A stretch of 64,000 nt of DNA from Candidatus Poribacteria bacterium (GTDB lineage Bacteria; Poribacteria; WGA-4E; JAJDTR01), in assembly GCA_022827055.1 (NCBI GenBank), contig JAJDTR010000050.1, positions 26,225 to 90,224 of the forward strand. The letters are read 5' to 3'. Both the position numbers and the translations under genes were made by a program. Shown here one piece after another: positions 43,924-53,011 of the stretch. The notes under the pieces were generated by a model. That model saw only the letters and a list, made by a program, of their open reading frames with translations, was not told where the DNA came from and did no database searches. The first letter of the stretch is position 1. Each line of letters begins with the position of its first letter.

Positions 43924-45342
43924 CTAAGGTGATTGCTTGAAACTGTCCCTCCTCAACTCCCCCCAGATTGTCAATCCGGCCGCATAGAACAACATTGCCA
44001 ATGGAATAAGCACCCATATCGGTAATAGTTTTCTGAGAACAATCAGTCCGCCCCCCATCAAGGCAGACAGCACGACGGCTTTTAACCCGTAACGTATAGT
44101 GGTCGGCGTTACGACGTGTCGAGAAATGTACACGAAGCCGGCGACGAACAGGAATGCTTCACTAACAATCAGCGCCCCCGCCGCGCCCACATGGCTGTGC
44201 CGAGGAATAAGCAGGTAGTTTAAGGCGATGTTAATGAGCGTCGTCATTCCCATAAGCAAAGTGAACTGGGCACGTTTGTCCGCCGCCCTCAACACGGTGA
44301 TGAGGGTTGTCGTCAAGAAGGCGAGACCGCACGACCAACTCAATAACTGCAACGCGGGGGCAACCCTTGTGGGCGAATATTTGTCCGGGGGCAGGATCGA
44401 AACTATCTCCCACGCTAATGCAGCGATGCCGACGGCAGTGGGAACCCCGAGCAGGACCATCCATCGAATGGCGTAGGTATAAGCCTCGCGAAAGTCGCTC
44501 TCCTTTTCCTCATATGCACGAGCCATTACCGGAAACATAGCGCCCAAGAATGCTCCCGGCAAGATAGTCACCGCGTTTACGATGGTGTGAGCCAAACCAA
44601 ACCAAGCGTTCGCAACCAGACCGTGCGGGCTCAACTTTTCAATCATTAGCGCGCCAACCCGAAAATAAATGAGATGAAGCATGTTTCCGGGCGCAAAAGG
44701 TAGCGCTTGACGCATCAGCACACCCCAAATCTTAAAATCGAATCTAAAACGCAACCCGACAAATTTCCATCTGACGATGGCAACGCTGAGCACAAGATTG
44801 AGACAGCTTGCGATCAGGACCACGACGCAAAAATTGTAGAGATTCGCTCCGAGCACAATTAACACACCGCCGACAACACACGCTACAGACCGTTCGGCAA
44901 TGACGGTAAAGGCTTCGTATTTCATCCGCTCGAACGCCCTAAAGACGCAGCGGTACGACTGTGCTATCAGGTTTAACAGCTCCGCTAAACCCAGCAATTT
45001 TACTATCTGCATTGTGGCTGGCTGATATCCCAACAGCCGCCCCAAGCCCACCATCAATCCGAAGGCGACCGCCGACAGCAAGATCCTAATCATTAGGGCG
45101 TTGCCGACAAGATGCCGCGCTTGGCTCAGACACAATGTCATTTCACGAATCAGCGGCGCATGCATTCCCAATTCGCTCATGCTGGCAATCAAACTGGTGA
45201 AATACATGGCGAGAAAATAGGTCCCCATCTCTTTTTCGCCATAGTAGCGCGTCATGAGTAGAAAGGTCACGCCGAGGGAAAACAGTCGGGTTACTAGATG
45301 GGCGGCTAGAAGCGCAGACGTGTTTTCAAAGACACGGTTCAT
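43924..45342 (-). CDS. Polysaccharide flippase (Wzx/MATE-like, oligosaccharide flippase family)
   Basis: A 472-residue integral membrane protein with about 12-14 hydrophobic segments, starting with NTSALLAAHLVTRLFSLGVTF. This matches the polysaccharide biosynthesis protein family (PF01943/PF13440). It also has the central VMARAYEEKESDFREAYTYA cytosolic loop and LNYLLIPRHSHVGAAGALIV late segment common in these exporters. It likely flips lipid-linked oligosaccharides across the inner membrane. The glycosyltransferase and nucleotidyltransferase genes elsewhere in the window could serve the same surface glycan, but are not adjacent. Confidence 0.88.
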   Translation of the reverse strand: MNRVFENTSALLAAHLVTRLFSLGVTFLLMTRYYGEKEMGTYFLAMYFTSLIASMSELGMHAPLIREMTLCLSQARHLVGNALMIRILLSAVAFGLMVGLGRLLGYQPATMQIVKLLGLAELLNLIAQSYRCVFRAFERMKYEAFTVIAERSVACVVGGVLIVLGANLYNFCVVVLIASCLNLVLSVAIVRWKFVGLRFRFDFKIWGVLMRQALPFAPGNMLHLIYFRVGALMIEKLSPHGLVANAWFGLAHTIVNAVTILPGAFLGAMFPVMARAYEEKESDFREAYTYAIRWMVLLGVPTAVGIAALAWEIVSILPPDKYSPTRVAPALQLLSWSCGLAFLTTTLITVLRAADKRAQFTLLMGMTTLINIALNYLLIPRHSHVGAAGALIVSEAFLFVAGFVYISRHVVTPTTIRYGLKAVVLSALMGGGLIVLRKLLPIWVLIPLAMLFYAAGLTIWGELRRDSFKQSP

Positions 45343-45479
45343 AGGGTGTGCGGTGAGACGTGCGAGATTTAGGAATGGAGGGGAATGCCTTGAGTTTGTT
45401 GCAAACTGCAGACTGTTTCTTCGGCGATATTACCGATGCTGCATGATATGGAGGTCGGTTTGTCGGGCGGGGTGGGACA

Positions 45480-46157
45480 TTAATTTTCCGGTTTGCCATA
45501 CAATCCTTTCCGGATATAGTTCGGGATTAATCCAAAGTAGTCGTCCGAATCGCCGCGCAACTGGCGTTCGAGCCCGATTCGAGCGATATTGGTTCCACGC
45601 GGAACGTTGAACGTAGGTTCGGCAAGAGGCACGTCCGCGCCGAATCTTTCTCGCACCGCTTCGGCATACCTGCCCAGCCCGTCTCCTACGAAAACGGCGG
45701 AACTTTCAACGCAATTTAGCAACTCTTCAACTGAAACACAGAGGTCTTCACTCTTACGTACCAGCGTCGATCCGCCGTGAAAGACCGCGCCATAAACTTC
45801 ATCCCGACGCGCGTCGAGGATGGGACAAATCATGCCGTTGGCATAGCGTAGATTATAAGCAATCGCTTCCAGCGTTGAAACACCTATAATCGGTTTCTTG
45901 AGGGCATAGCAGAGAGACTTTGCCGTGCCAACACCGATTCGAACCCCGGTGAATGAACCGGGGCCTATCCCCACAGCACACGCGTCAAGGTCATGAACAG
46001 TGAGATTACCCCATTTTAAAACCTGATCTATCGCCGGCATTAGCCGAGACGAGTGGGCTTGTGTGATGTTCAATGTATGTTCGGCGATAAAATCGTTCCC
46101 CTCTATTAAACCAACACTGCCGATCGGGGTCGAGGTGTCGATGCCAAGAACTTTCAT
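45480..46157 (-). CDS. tsaB: tRNA threonylcarbamoyladenosine biosynthesis protein TsaB
   Basis: A 225-residue inactive paralogue of TsaD that, with TsaD and TsaE, transfers threonylcarbamoyl to A37 of ANN-decoding tRNAs. Motifs: VLGIDTSTPIGSVGLIEGND, ITQAHSSRLMPAIDQVLKW, ACAVGIGPGSFTGVRIGVGT and SLCYALKKPIIGVSTLEAIA. The length is typical. The start lies 9 bases after the stop of the cytochrome c gene, so the two are probably translated from one message. Confidence 0.95.
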   Translation of the reverse strand: MKVLGIDTSTPIGSVGLIEGNDFIAEHTLNITQAHSSRLMPAIDQVLKWGNLTVHDLDACAVGIGPGSFTGVRIGVGTAKSLCYALKKPIIGVSTLEAIAYNLRYANGMICPILDARRDEVYGAVFHGGSTLVRKSEDLCVSVEELLNCVESSAVFVGDGLGRYAEAVRERFGADVPLAEPTFNVPRGTNIARIGLERQLRGDSDDYFGLIPNYIRKGLYGKPEN

Positions 46158-46166
46158 CCGCTGCGT

Positions 46167-46733
46167 CTACCAGGGCCTCCCTCTTGGGTTCAACGCGGGC
46201 GGAACATCGTTCCTTACGGCTTTGACTGTCTTCAGGTACGCCCAAATGGCTTTAAGATCTTCGTCGCTCATCTCCGAATAGTTTTTCACGGGCATCGGCG
46301 GAAAGACTTTTCGATTGCTCTCGACTCCCTGATGGCGTCCCTTCCTCATCGTGCCGATAAACATCTTCTCCGTCCACTCCCCAAGTCCTGTTTCCCTGTC
46401 GGGCGTTAGGTTTGTGGCGAAGGTCGTACCGAAGGGCGCCGCAAACGCCGTCATAGTCGGTGCCGTAACCATGAAAATTCCCTGTCCCATCATGGTTCTG
46501 AAATCGTACTTCGGCGCAGGAGAGTTTGCCGGGTGTCCAGCCAAGTACATGCTCATATCGGATCCCGCACCTTTGCGCGGCGTGTGACATTGACCGCATG
46601 CACCAATCGTATCCACAAGGTACTTTCCCCGCTTTACCGCATCGTTCTGACCTTGGACTCTGTCCAGACCGAATAGTGTAAGAAGCAACACCGAGAGAGT
46701 TATAAATCCGATAAACCAGTGTTTTTTGCGCAT
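46167..46733 (-). CDS. Secreted mono-heme cytochrome c
   Basis: A 188-residue protein with a signal peptide (KKHWFIGFITLSVLLLTLFG ... GQ) and one c-type heme motif CGQCH (about residues 46-50), with the distal-ligand Met in VFPPMPVKNYSEMSDEDL. The spacing and GQCHTPRKGAG...FATNLTPDRETGLGEW pattern match the cytochrome c domains of alcohol/aldehyde dehydrogenase complexes and related dehydrogenase electron acceptors. It likely shuttles electrons in the periplasm. The dehydrogenase partner is not adjacent; tsaB follows on the same strand. Confidence 0.9.
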   Translation of the reverse strand: MRKKHWFIGFITLSVLLLTLFGLDRVQGQNDAVKRGKYLVDTIGACGQCHTPRKGAGSDMSMYLAGHPANSPAPKYDFRTMMGQGIFMVTAPTMTAFAAPFGTTFATNLTPDRETGLGEWTEKMFIGTMRKGRHQGVESNRKVFPPMPVKNYSEMSDEDLKAIWAYLKTVKAVRNDVPPALNPRGRPW

Positions 46734-47051
46734 AACATGCTCCTTGTCCGAGTTAATTGGGGATTCATTATATCACCGCCGCTAGGTCTTTGCAACGAAT
46801 CATTGATCGTCTGAATGCCGCTCGCCCACCTTCTTTGTAGTGAACGACTCCGAGCCGTCCCACGATTCTAGTGCCTAGGTTGGGTTGGACGTAGCCATAC
46901 CCAACTTTCGAGCCCTGAATCGTTCCTGAAAAAACTTGAACCGACACTGAGATTCTGCTAAACTTAACGAGCATCGGCAACCCGAATTCAACAATCGTAC
47001 CGCTCCGTATAATCAGAGTCTAAAAATCGGGAGGTTTGCGAGGAGATAATT
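46734..47051. other. Divergent intergenic region with a REP-like palindrome
   Basis: Holds a GGTTGGGTTGGACGTAGCCA...ACCCAAC element (46877-46903) of the GTTGGG family, apparently degenerate. Nothing else is recognised. Confidence 0.4.
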
Positions 47052-47462
47052 ATGGACTGCGTTTTCTGCTCGATTATTGCGGGCGATATTCCTGCGATAA
47101 AGGTTTATGAAGACAGTGAAACTCTAAGTTTCATGGACATTAACCCCGGCAACCCCGGACACCTGTTGGTAATCCCGAAACAGCACTACCGCAATATCTT
47201 CGATATTCCTCCCGAAACAGCAGGTAAAATCATGGAGATCGGGGCAAAACTTGCGGGCGTAATAAGGGCTGTATTGAATCCGGATGGGCTAAATCTTTTT
47301 CAATCCAGCGAATCCGCCGCCTTCCAGTCCGTCTTCCACTTCCATCTGCACCTCCTCCCGCGATGGGAGGGTGATTCTTTGCTTCTGCCGTGGACTCCCA
47401 AACCGGGTGACATGGATGCAATCCGCAAGGTAGCCGCCCAACTTCAAGAACATCTCAATTAA
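47052..47462 (+). CDS. HIT family nucleotide-binding protein
   Basis: A 136-residue histidine-triad protein. The N-terminus CVFCSIIAGDIPAIKVYEDS holds a zinc-type cysteine pair, HLLVIPKQHYRNIFDI follows, and the catalytic triad is in VFHFHLHLLPRW. Family members hydrolyse purine nucleoside phosphoramidates or dinucleotides such as ApnA. GGAGATAATT precedes the ATG. Nothing in the neighbourhood suggests a specialised role. Confidence 0.95.
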   Translation: MDCVFCSIIAGDIPAIKVYEDSETLSFMDINPGNPGHLLVIPKQHYRNIFDIPPETAGKIMEIGAKLAGVIRAVLNPDGLNLFQSSESAAFQSVFHFHLHLLPRWEGDSLLLPWTPKPGDMDAIRKVAAQLQEHLN

Positions 47463-47650
47463 TCGGCATTCCGTGGGAGCGATTTCCAATCGCGACATCT
47501 TCTCGAATCGTCAGGAATCCACTACTCGCTTTCTCTGTTGTATCTTCCAGTCTTCCGTGTAATCCGATCATCCTTACCCAGTTAGTTGGTCGATAGGGTT
47601 CCCTTAGAAATTCTTTGGTCCGGGAGCCAGACAAATAGCTATCTAACCAC

Positions 47651-48334
47651 TCAATGCAATCGGGCTTGCATCCAGTCCCACACACTTGTTACATTTTCCC
47701 GAAAGGAACCATCAGGCACAAATCTCTCCTCAAAAAATGCGGTACCGACAGTGAATCCCCATGCCTTGGAATCCACCACTTCGCCAATTCGTTCATAAGT
47801 CCCAATGCCACCGGCGCAAACAACGGGAACGCTTGTAGCCTCGACAACTGCAGTCAGCAAGTCTGCCGCCTCCCCAGTGTACCTGTAGGTGAGAAGATCC
47901 ACTCCGTCCACCCCCATTGCTTCCAACTGTCTTGCATGATTAACAATCTCCGCCACGCTTCCCTCCAAAACAGTGGGATGGCTATGCACATTGCCCAAAA
48001 AAGGATAGTATTCAATCGGTTTATCTCTGAGATAGTCGTTAATCGACTCACAGAAAACGGTGCCCATCAGGATGTCGACCCCCGATGAAACCGCGAGTTT
48101 CGCGGCTTCCAATCCCTCCTCCTCCGAAAGCCTTACTACTTCAAGGTAAGTCGTCTTGCCGGCGTTGGTCATTAAGCGGACCAACTCCGTAATCTCTTCT
48201 TTCGGAAGTCCGACATCCTTGAATCCCCAATGCCTGATGGGAGAATCCTTCATTTCGCCGAAAAGTGCCAGTGCGTTCTCAACTGTTCGATCGTTATGCG
48301 TTAGCATGACAATAAGTTCAGGATTCATCAGCAT
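47651..48334 (-). CDS. TIM-barrel-like protein of unknown function
   Basis: About 227 residues. The end of the chain (VPVVCAGGIGTYERIGEVVD and SKAWGFTVGTAFFEE) has the Gly-Gly and Gly-Thr phosphate-binding pattern of the last two strands of (beta/alpha)8 barrels. The first half (VMLTHNDRTVENALALFGEM and LVRLMTNAGKTTYLEVVRLS) fits earlier strands. It is reminiscent of N-acetylmannosamine-6-phosphate epimerase or orotidine-phosphate-like barrels, but I cannot place it in a named family. The start is one of three closely spaced Met codons; AAGGG upstream favours 48334 or 48328. Confidence 0.7.
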   Translation of the reverse strand: MLMNPELIVMLTHNDRTVENALALFGEMKDSPIRHWGFKDVGLPKEEITELVRLMTNAGKTTYLEVVRLSEEEGLEAAKLAVSSGVDILMGTVFCESINDYLRDKPIEYYPFLGNVHSHPTVLEGSVAEIVNHARQLEAMGVDGVDLLTYRYTGEAADLLTAVVEATSVPVVCAGGIGTYERIGEVVDSKAWGFTVGTAFFEERFVPDGSFRENVTSVWDWMQARLH

Positions 48335-48804
48335 TCTACCCTTCAATTTGGCACGCAACCCGTTAAATTGTCGAAACTGTTGTGCCCAAAAAATAACGAA
48401 TGTGACTCTTCAGTCCATTGGAATTAAGAGCAAATGGGGGAAATGCTTATGATTGTAGAAGACAGTAATGAAAATATGAAAAAACTTCCTACAACAGACG
48501 AGAAATGGATCTGTTACCGACATTTCTAGCAGGCTCTAAGCTCGACTTTGCACATTTGAGCAGCATAGCAGACGGTGTCAATCACACGTTCCGGAAAAGT
48601 AGGTGAAATTTTAATCATCTGGCCTTTTGGGTTGACCTGTGAAAAAGTCGGTAGCGGTTTCCAGTGCCATCACGGCGGGGCAAGATGCCCCGCCTACGGG
48701 TTTGGTCTTGTACGGCTTTCCGTACAATCCAACCGTTGTACTTTTGTACAAAGTCGAGCTAAGGGAGATTAAACGAACTGTTAATGAGCAAGGATCCGAG
48801 AATT
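48335..48804. other. Intergenic region with a REP palindrome
   Basis: About 470 bases. GCGGGGCAAGATGCCCCGCCTAC (48675-48697) matches the copies at 27435 and 40163 exactly. No gene recognised. Confidence 0.5.
48675..48697. repeat. REP-like palindrome GCGGGGCAAGATGCCCCGCCTAC
   Basis: Third identical copy of the 23-base element, between a TIM-barrel gene and the lut operon. Confidence 0.8.
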
Positions 48805-49440
48805 TCATTCATACAACACCGCTACTAGGCGTTTCGGACCGTGCACGCCGAGTGTCAAAGTGAATTCGATATCCGCCGATTTGCTGGGACCGCTGATAAG
48901 GTTGAGGTTCGACGGCATGGGCGCTTCCTGATTCCGCGAAGCTGTCCAAGTAAATATATCCGGCGCGAGACACGAAACGGGAACAAGCGCGATATGCACG
49001 GGCGGCAGTAACGTTGCCAATCGGCTCTTCCCGACGCCGCTGTGTACGACGAGGCTGCCCGTCTCCGCCAACGCGGCTTCGACTCCCGATAGTCCCACAT
49101 CTGCTCCCGCGCAGAACTCGCGCAAATCGCCCGATGACTGTCCAACGATGTGCCAGGCACACTCGGGCCAACGTTCAGCTAACGCCACGTCAGATAGCGG
49201 CGATTCATTGTTGGCGACGACCGTCTTCGCGGATACCTCCTCCAGAATTGTACCCACCTCTACCAACGCCGCTTCCAGGTTCTCAGCGCGGCGAACCTCT
49301 CCCCGTACCGCCGTTAATGACGCCGTAAAACGCTCCGCCAGATCCGGAAAATTGCGCTGCGATTGCCATGCGCCGGGCATCTCCACGTTTGAAGCCTTCC
49401 TTCTCAGGCGCTCCAGGATTTCCTCTCGCGCGCTCATCAT
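48805..49440 (-). CDS. lutC: Lactate utilization protein LutC (LUD domain)
   Basis: A 211-residue LUD-domain protein, the third subunit of the LutABC (LldEFG) complex for L-lactate oxidation to pyruvate. Motifs include the conserved GLSGVEAALAETGSLVVHSG and LATLLPPVHIALVPVSCL, plus NLNLISGPSKSADIEFTLTL near the end, which carries the S-G-P-S-K-S-A-D-I-E signature. The ATG at 49440 overlaps the lutB stop (ATGA) and has GGAGG upstream. It completes a tight lutA-lutB-lutC operon read leftward. Confidence 0.95.
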   Translation of the reverse strand: MMSAREEILERLRRKASNVEMPGAWQSQRNFPDLAERFTASLTAVRGEVRRAENLEAALVEVGTILEEVSAKTVVANNESPLSDVALAERWPECAWHIVGQSSGDLREFCAGADVGLSGVEAALAETGSLVVHSGVGKSRLATLLPPVHIALVPVSCLAPDIFTWTASRNQEAPMPSNLNLISGPSKSADIEFTLTLGVHGPKRLVAVLYE

Positions 49441-50846
49441 TTCTCCTCCAACTCTCCGGATTTCCACATCTCCCGAAAGGAGCGCTTCGCTAACGCCGGT
49501 AATTGACGTTCAAGCGCCGGATTCAGACGCTGCGGAAGGTGAAGTTTTCCATCTCGCGAGAACGGACGTTGTGCCAATCGAGCGGCATTCGTCATGAATC
49601 GCATCAACTTCTCGTGTTTGAACACAAACGCCCCTGCCTCCTCCGCCTTTCGTTCCTTCCAAGGTATGGTCCGTTCCGCCACCTGATCCGCACGTAACTC
49701 AAGCAGCATTCGAGGCAGATCAATCCGTACCGGACATACCTCCTTACACGCTCCGCACAGTGAGCTCGCGTGGGGCAACGCTTCGTAGTTTTCGCGTCCC
49801 AACAGCAACGGAGTGACCACGGCGCCGATTGGTCCCGGATAGGGGCTGTCATACGAATGTCCACCCGCCTCACGGTATACCGGACACACGTTGAGGCACG
49901 CGCCGCAGCGAATGCATTGCAGCACTTCTTCATACTTCGTGCCAACCAGTTCGCTTCTGCCGTTGTCCAGCAGAACGATGTGCACCTCCCCCGTCCCATC
50001 CGGGTCGCCGGCGCGAGATGGCCCTGTAATGACGCTCGTATAAATCGACAGTGGCTGGCCGGAAGCGCTCCGTGCCAACAACGACAGCCAGATGGCGGCG
50101 GCATCCCATGTCGGAATTATTTTTTCTATTCCGACCACGGCGATGTGCACCGGTGGGACGGAGGTGACCATCCGCGCGTTCCCCTCATTCGTCACCAAGA
50201 CAACGCTGCCCGTTTCCGCAACAATCATGTTCCCGCCGGAAATCCCCATGCCAGCCGTCAGGAACCGCTTGCGCAACAGCTTCCGCGCTTCGCCGGTGAG
50301 CGTAGTCAGGTCGTCCGGCGACAACGATCTCCCGGATTCGCGACCCAGCAACTCCGCCGCCTCATGGCGTGTTTTATGAATGGCAGGCGCAATAATGTGG
50401 GAGGGGGTCTCCTCAGCCAGTTGAACGATATACTCGCCCAAATCCGTTTCGATTGCCTCCACGCCCACTTCAGCCAAGGCTTCGTTGAGGTGAATTTCCT
50501 CCGTAGCCATCGACTTACTCTTCGTTACCAGCTTTACTCCATGTTCTTGGGCGATTGATATGACGATCTCGCGCGCATCTGTCCCGTCCCGTGCCCAATG
50601 AACGTTGGCGCCGGCTGCGGTGGCATTTTTTTCAAACGTCTCCAGATGTTCAACCAAATTTCTTAGCGTCGCCGACCGAATCGCTTTGAAATGGTCGCGC
50701 AAGGCATCAGAGTTGGGGAGTTCCTCGAAAGTAAGCCGCCGCATCTCCCACAACTTGCCCGTGCCACCATCCAGTGCGCCCTGCAGCCTGACATCTTCGA
50801 TCGCGGTCTTCGCGCGTTGACGAAATTCGGACAAAGTTGCTGTCAT
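49437..50846 (-). CDS. lutB: Lactate utilization iron-sulfur protein LutB
   Basis: A 469-residue protein with an N-terminal LUD region (VTKSKSMATEEIHLNEALAE, GISGGNMIVAETGSVVLVTN, SVPPVHIAVVGIEKIIPTWD) and a C-terminal 2x[4Fe-4S] ferredoxin module (CIRCGACLNVCPVY and CGACKEVCPVRIDLPRML). It is the electron-transferring subunit of the LutABC lactate dehydrogenase complex. Four-base overlaps with lutA (ATGA) and lutC show translational coupling. The C-terminal basic tail (FSRDGKLHLPQRLNPALERQ) is also typical. Confidence 0.96.
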   Translation of the reverse strand: MTATLSEFRQRAKTAIEDVRLQGALDGGTGKLWEMRRLTFEELPNSDALRDHFKAIRSATLRNLVEHLETFEKNATAAGANVHWARDGTDAREIVISIAQEHGVKLVTKSKSMATEEIHLNEALAEVGVEAIETDLGEYIVQLAEETPSHIIAPAIHKTRHEAAELLGRESGRSLSPDDLTTLTGEARKLLRKRFLTAGMGISGGNMIVAETGSVVLVTNEGNARMVTSVPPVHIAVVGIEKIIPTWDAAAIWLSLLARSASGQPLSIYTSVITGPSRAGDPDGTGEVHIVLLDNGRSELVGTKYEEVLQCIRCGACLNVCPVYREAGGHSYDSPYPGPIGAVVTPLLLGRENYEALPHASSLCGACKEVCPVRIDLPRMLLELRADQVAERTIPWKERKAEEAGAFVFKHEKLMRFMTNAARLAQRPFSRDGKLHLPQRLNPALERQLPALAKRSFREMWKSGELEEK

Positions 50847-51571
50847 CGCGTCACCTCTTCCAGCACGGTGGCGATGTGCTCAACCTTTATCGAGCTACCC
50901 TCCGTCAATCCCCTCATCTGCGTTAAGCAACCGGGATCGGATGTGACCAGCGCCTCAACGCCTGCATCACAAGCCTGATGGAGTTTTTCGGCGGTCATGG
51001 CGTTGGACACCTCCGGCATGCGCACCGAGAACAGCCCGCCAAACCCGCAACATCGGTCCGACTCCGACATTTCGGATATCCGTCCTCCGACACGTTCAAG
51101 CAACTGTCGCGGCTCATCTCTCAAGCCCAACAGACGGCACATGTGACACGAGTCGTGATAAGTAAGCCTAATCTCCTCAAAATCGCCGCGCGGAATCCAG
51201 TCGGCGTAGTTCACCAAAAACTCGCTCAATTCATACGTCTTTGCCGCCAACTCTTCGGCGCGATGTTGCCACTCCGGCCACTCTTCCAGCAGATGCGGGT
51301 ATTCGACTCGAATCATGGCTGCGCAGGAGCCGCTGGGCAAGACCACCGCTTCAAAAGGTTCAAAAATTTCTACTGTTCGCTTTGCCAAATCGGTTGCCTG
51401 TTCCCGGAAACCGCTGTTAAAAAAGGGCTGCCCGCAACACGTCTGCGCTTCCGGAAATTCGACCTCGTAGCCTGCACGCCTCAATAACTGCACCGTTGCA
51501 ACGCCTATCTCCGGCACGACTTGGTCTACCAGGCACGTGACGCATAGAGCAACCCGTTTCGATTGTGTCAT
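50843..51571 (-). CDS. lutA: Lactate utilization protein LutA (CCG-domain)
   Basis: A 242-residue protein of the (Fe-S)-binding/CCG family. Two cysteine-rich CCG motifs are visible: PEAQTCCGQPFFNSGF and SDRCCGFGGLFSVRMP, with HDSCHMCRLLGL between. LutA/LldE works with LutB and LutC in the cytoplasm to oxidise L-lactate. The ATG at 51571 fits the family start (MTQSKRVALCVTCLVD), and the upstream in-frame GTG is disfavoured. It is first in the operon; no lactate permease or regulator gene adjoins it. Confidence 0.95.
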   Translation of the reverse strand: MTQSKRVALCVTCLVDQVVPEIGVATVQLLRRAGYEVEFPEAQTCCGQPFFNSGFREQATDLAKRTVEIFEPFEAVVLPSGSCAAMIRVEYPHLLEEWPEWQHRAEELAAKTYELSEFLVNYADWIPRGDFEEIRLTYHDSCHMCRLLGLRDEPRQLLERVGGRISEMSESDRCCGFGGLFSVRMPEVSNAMTAEKLHQACDAGVEALVTSDPGCLTQMRGLTEGSSIKVEHIATVLEEVTR

Positions 51572-51950
51572 CTTTAACTCTACTTCCTCCACTTCATTAT
51601 CCTCTTTTCTAAATATGCATTTATTCTATACTAAACGTAACCGGTGCACAACCAATATCAAAACACTTTCAGGCAACCCACAGTCATCGGATTGCCGAAT
51701 TCTCGTCTTATTCATTCGATACTTTTTTCGTTGACACACATATTAGCGGGGTGCTATCATCAATTTTGCTTCACGGCTCAATAGATAGTTTTCCTCGGAC
51801 TGCACATCCACAGACACGATATACCATACAATTGACCGTAGAACACCCCGCCCAATTCCCTATTTCCACTTGAAATACGCTCTAGTAGCCGTCATGGAAA
51901 GCTGTGGCTAGATGACGCAGTATCTGCCTTGTTAAAACAGGAACACATTA
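51572..51950. other. Divergent intergenic region, no gene seen
   Basis: About 380 bases between lutA and the next rightward gene. It must contain both promoters, but I see no convincing operator or repeat; short A/T-rich tracts only. Confidence 0.4.
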
Positions 51951-52358
51951 TTGTCTATAATTAAATTAATCACTGCTTGGGTTCTGGAATACTGGCTCTG
52001 GATTGCTATTCTCTCAGCGTTGACGGCAATCTTAACTTTCATAGGTTTTACGGCATTCATCATCTCCCTCCCTGAGGACTATTTCAGGCACAAGGCTCGT
52101 ATTAATCGCATTAGAAACCCGATAATCAGAATTTCACTGCGAATACTGAAAAACGTTGTCGGTGTAATCACGATAATTGCCGGTTTGGTGATGACAATCA
52201 CACCCGGTCAGGGCCTTGTCGCTATCCTTGTCGGCGTTATCCTGTGCGATTTCCCCGGCAAGCGGAAACTAGAACGCAAACTCATTGCCCGCCCGCTCGT
52301 GCTGAACACACTGAACAAGATTCGCGCCCGTTTCAAGCGTCCGCCTATCAAACCGTAG
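51951..52358 (+). CDS. PGPGW-like small transmembrane protein
   Basis: A 135-residue protein starting at TTG. Hydrophobic segments lie at about 8-38 and 68-100. The second contains the TPGQGLVAILVGVILCDFPG pattern, resembling the PGPGW family (PF09656) signature PGPGLL...G, and is followed by a basic amphipathic tail (KRKLERKLIARPL). Its function is unknown; the topology suggests an inner-membrane protein with cytoplasmic ends. AGGA about eight bases upstream supports the start. Confidence 0.7.
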   Translation: MSIIKLITAWVLEYWLWIAILSALTAILTFIGFTAFIISLPEDYFRHKARINRIRNPIIRISLRILKNVVGVITIIAGLVMTITPGQGLVAILVGVILCDFPGKRKLERKLIARPLVLNTLNKIRARFKRPPIKP

Positions 52359-53011
52359 AATATCCGACCTGAAACCCCAATCTACGGGCCGTCGAAAGTC
52401 TAGAGGATTGAGGTCTGCCCGGAAGATTATCAATCGCTTGTCCCGCGTTCATCTTTCCAGCCCCAACAAGAGGGATCGGGCTCTGTAGGGTGCGCACTGC
52501 GTACCAGCTTTTGCGTCCATGATGTGCAGTCGGTAACCGCTAAATTCCCGATTTACCGTCTCTCGTCTTCAATGTGTAAAAAACGGCAGACCCAGCCTCC
52601 GCTATAAGGAATTGACGATGGTGCGGTAGAGAATTTTCCACTGCGCCCCCTTCAATACTTCCAATTTGGGTGTTCTGAGGCGTGTCCAAACGGATACTGT
52701 GAAGATTTGCCACACTAATCATCGCAGGGTAGGCGCCGCTCACCAGCCTGTCGTTCTTGGTTACCTCGGGCTCTCTGCCTATAAAGGGTTGACCGTACCT
52801 CCTCAAACCGTCCTTCCGCTTTCAAAACAGTTGGCATAGCATTTGCTCACAACCCCCAAAAGCGCATTCGTGTATTTTTACGCACACGACCACCACACTG
52901 AAAAATATGATTGATTCACTAAATGTGTTTTAATCGTTGTTCTTGATGTGCGTGGTTGGCTATAATTAACCAAGGAAAGCTCAGCTATGCTGGGTACAAA
53001 GGAGCAACAAA
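52359..53011. other. Intergenic region with a REP palindrome and the glmS promoter
   Basis: About 650 bases. TGTAGGGTGCGCACTGCGTACC (52484-52505) is a GTAGG-headed palindrome. An 88-codon leftward frame at 52540-52806 has no recognised family. A promoter candidate lies at 52937-52966. I looked for the conserved core of a glmS ribozyme before the glmS start and did not find it. Confidence 0.5.
52937..52966 (+). promoter_or_regulatory. Putative sigma-70 promoter of glmS
   Basis: TTGTTC (52937-52942), 18 bases, and a perfect TATAAT (52961-52966), about 45 bases before the glmS ATG. The short leader leaves no room for a large riboswitch or ribozyme. Confidence 0.5.

Noticed and set aside
52540..52806. 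An 88-codon leftward frame in the gap before glmS
   Set aside because: Sequence looks partly protein-like but there is no ribosome site, no recognised domain and it lies between REP elements; left out as a gene.
52967..53011. A glmS ribozyme upstream of glmS
   Set aside because: The leader between the TATAAT and the ATG is about 45 bases, too short, and lacks the conserved ribozyme core.
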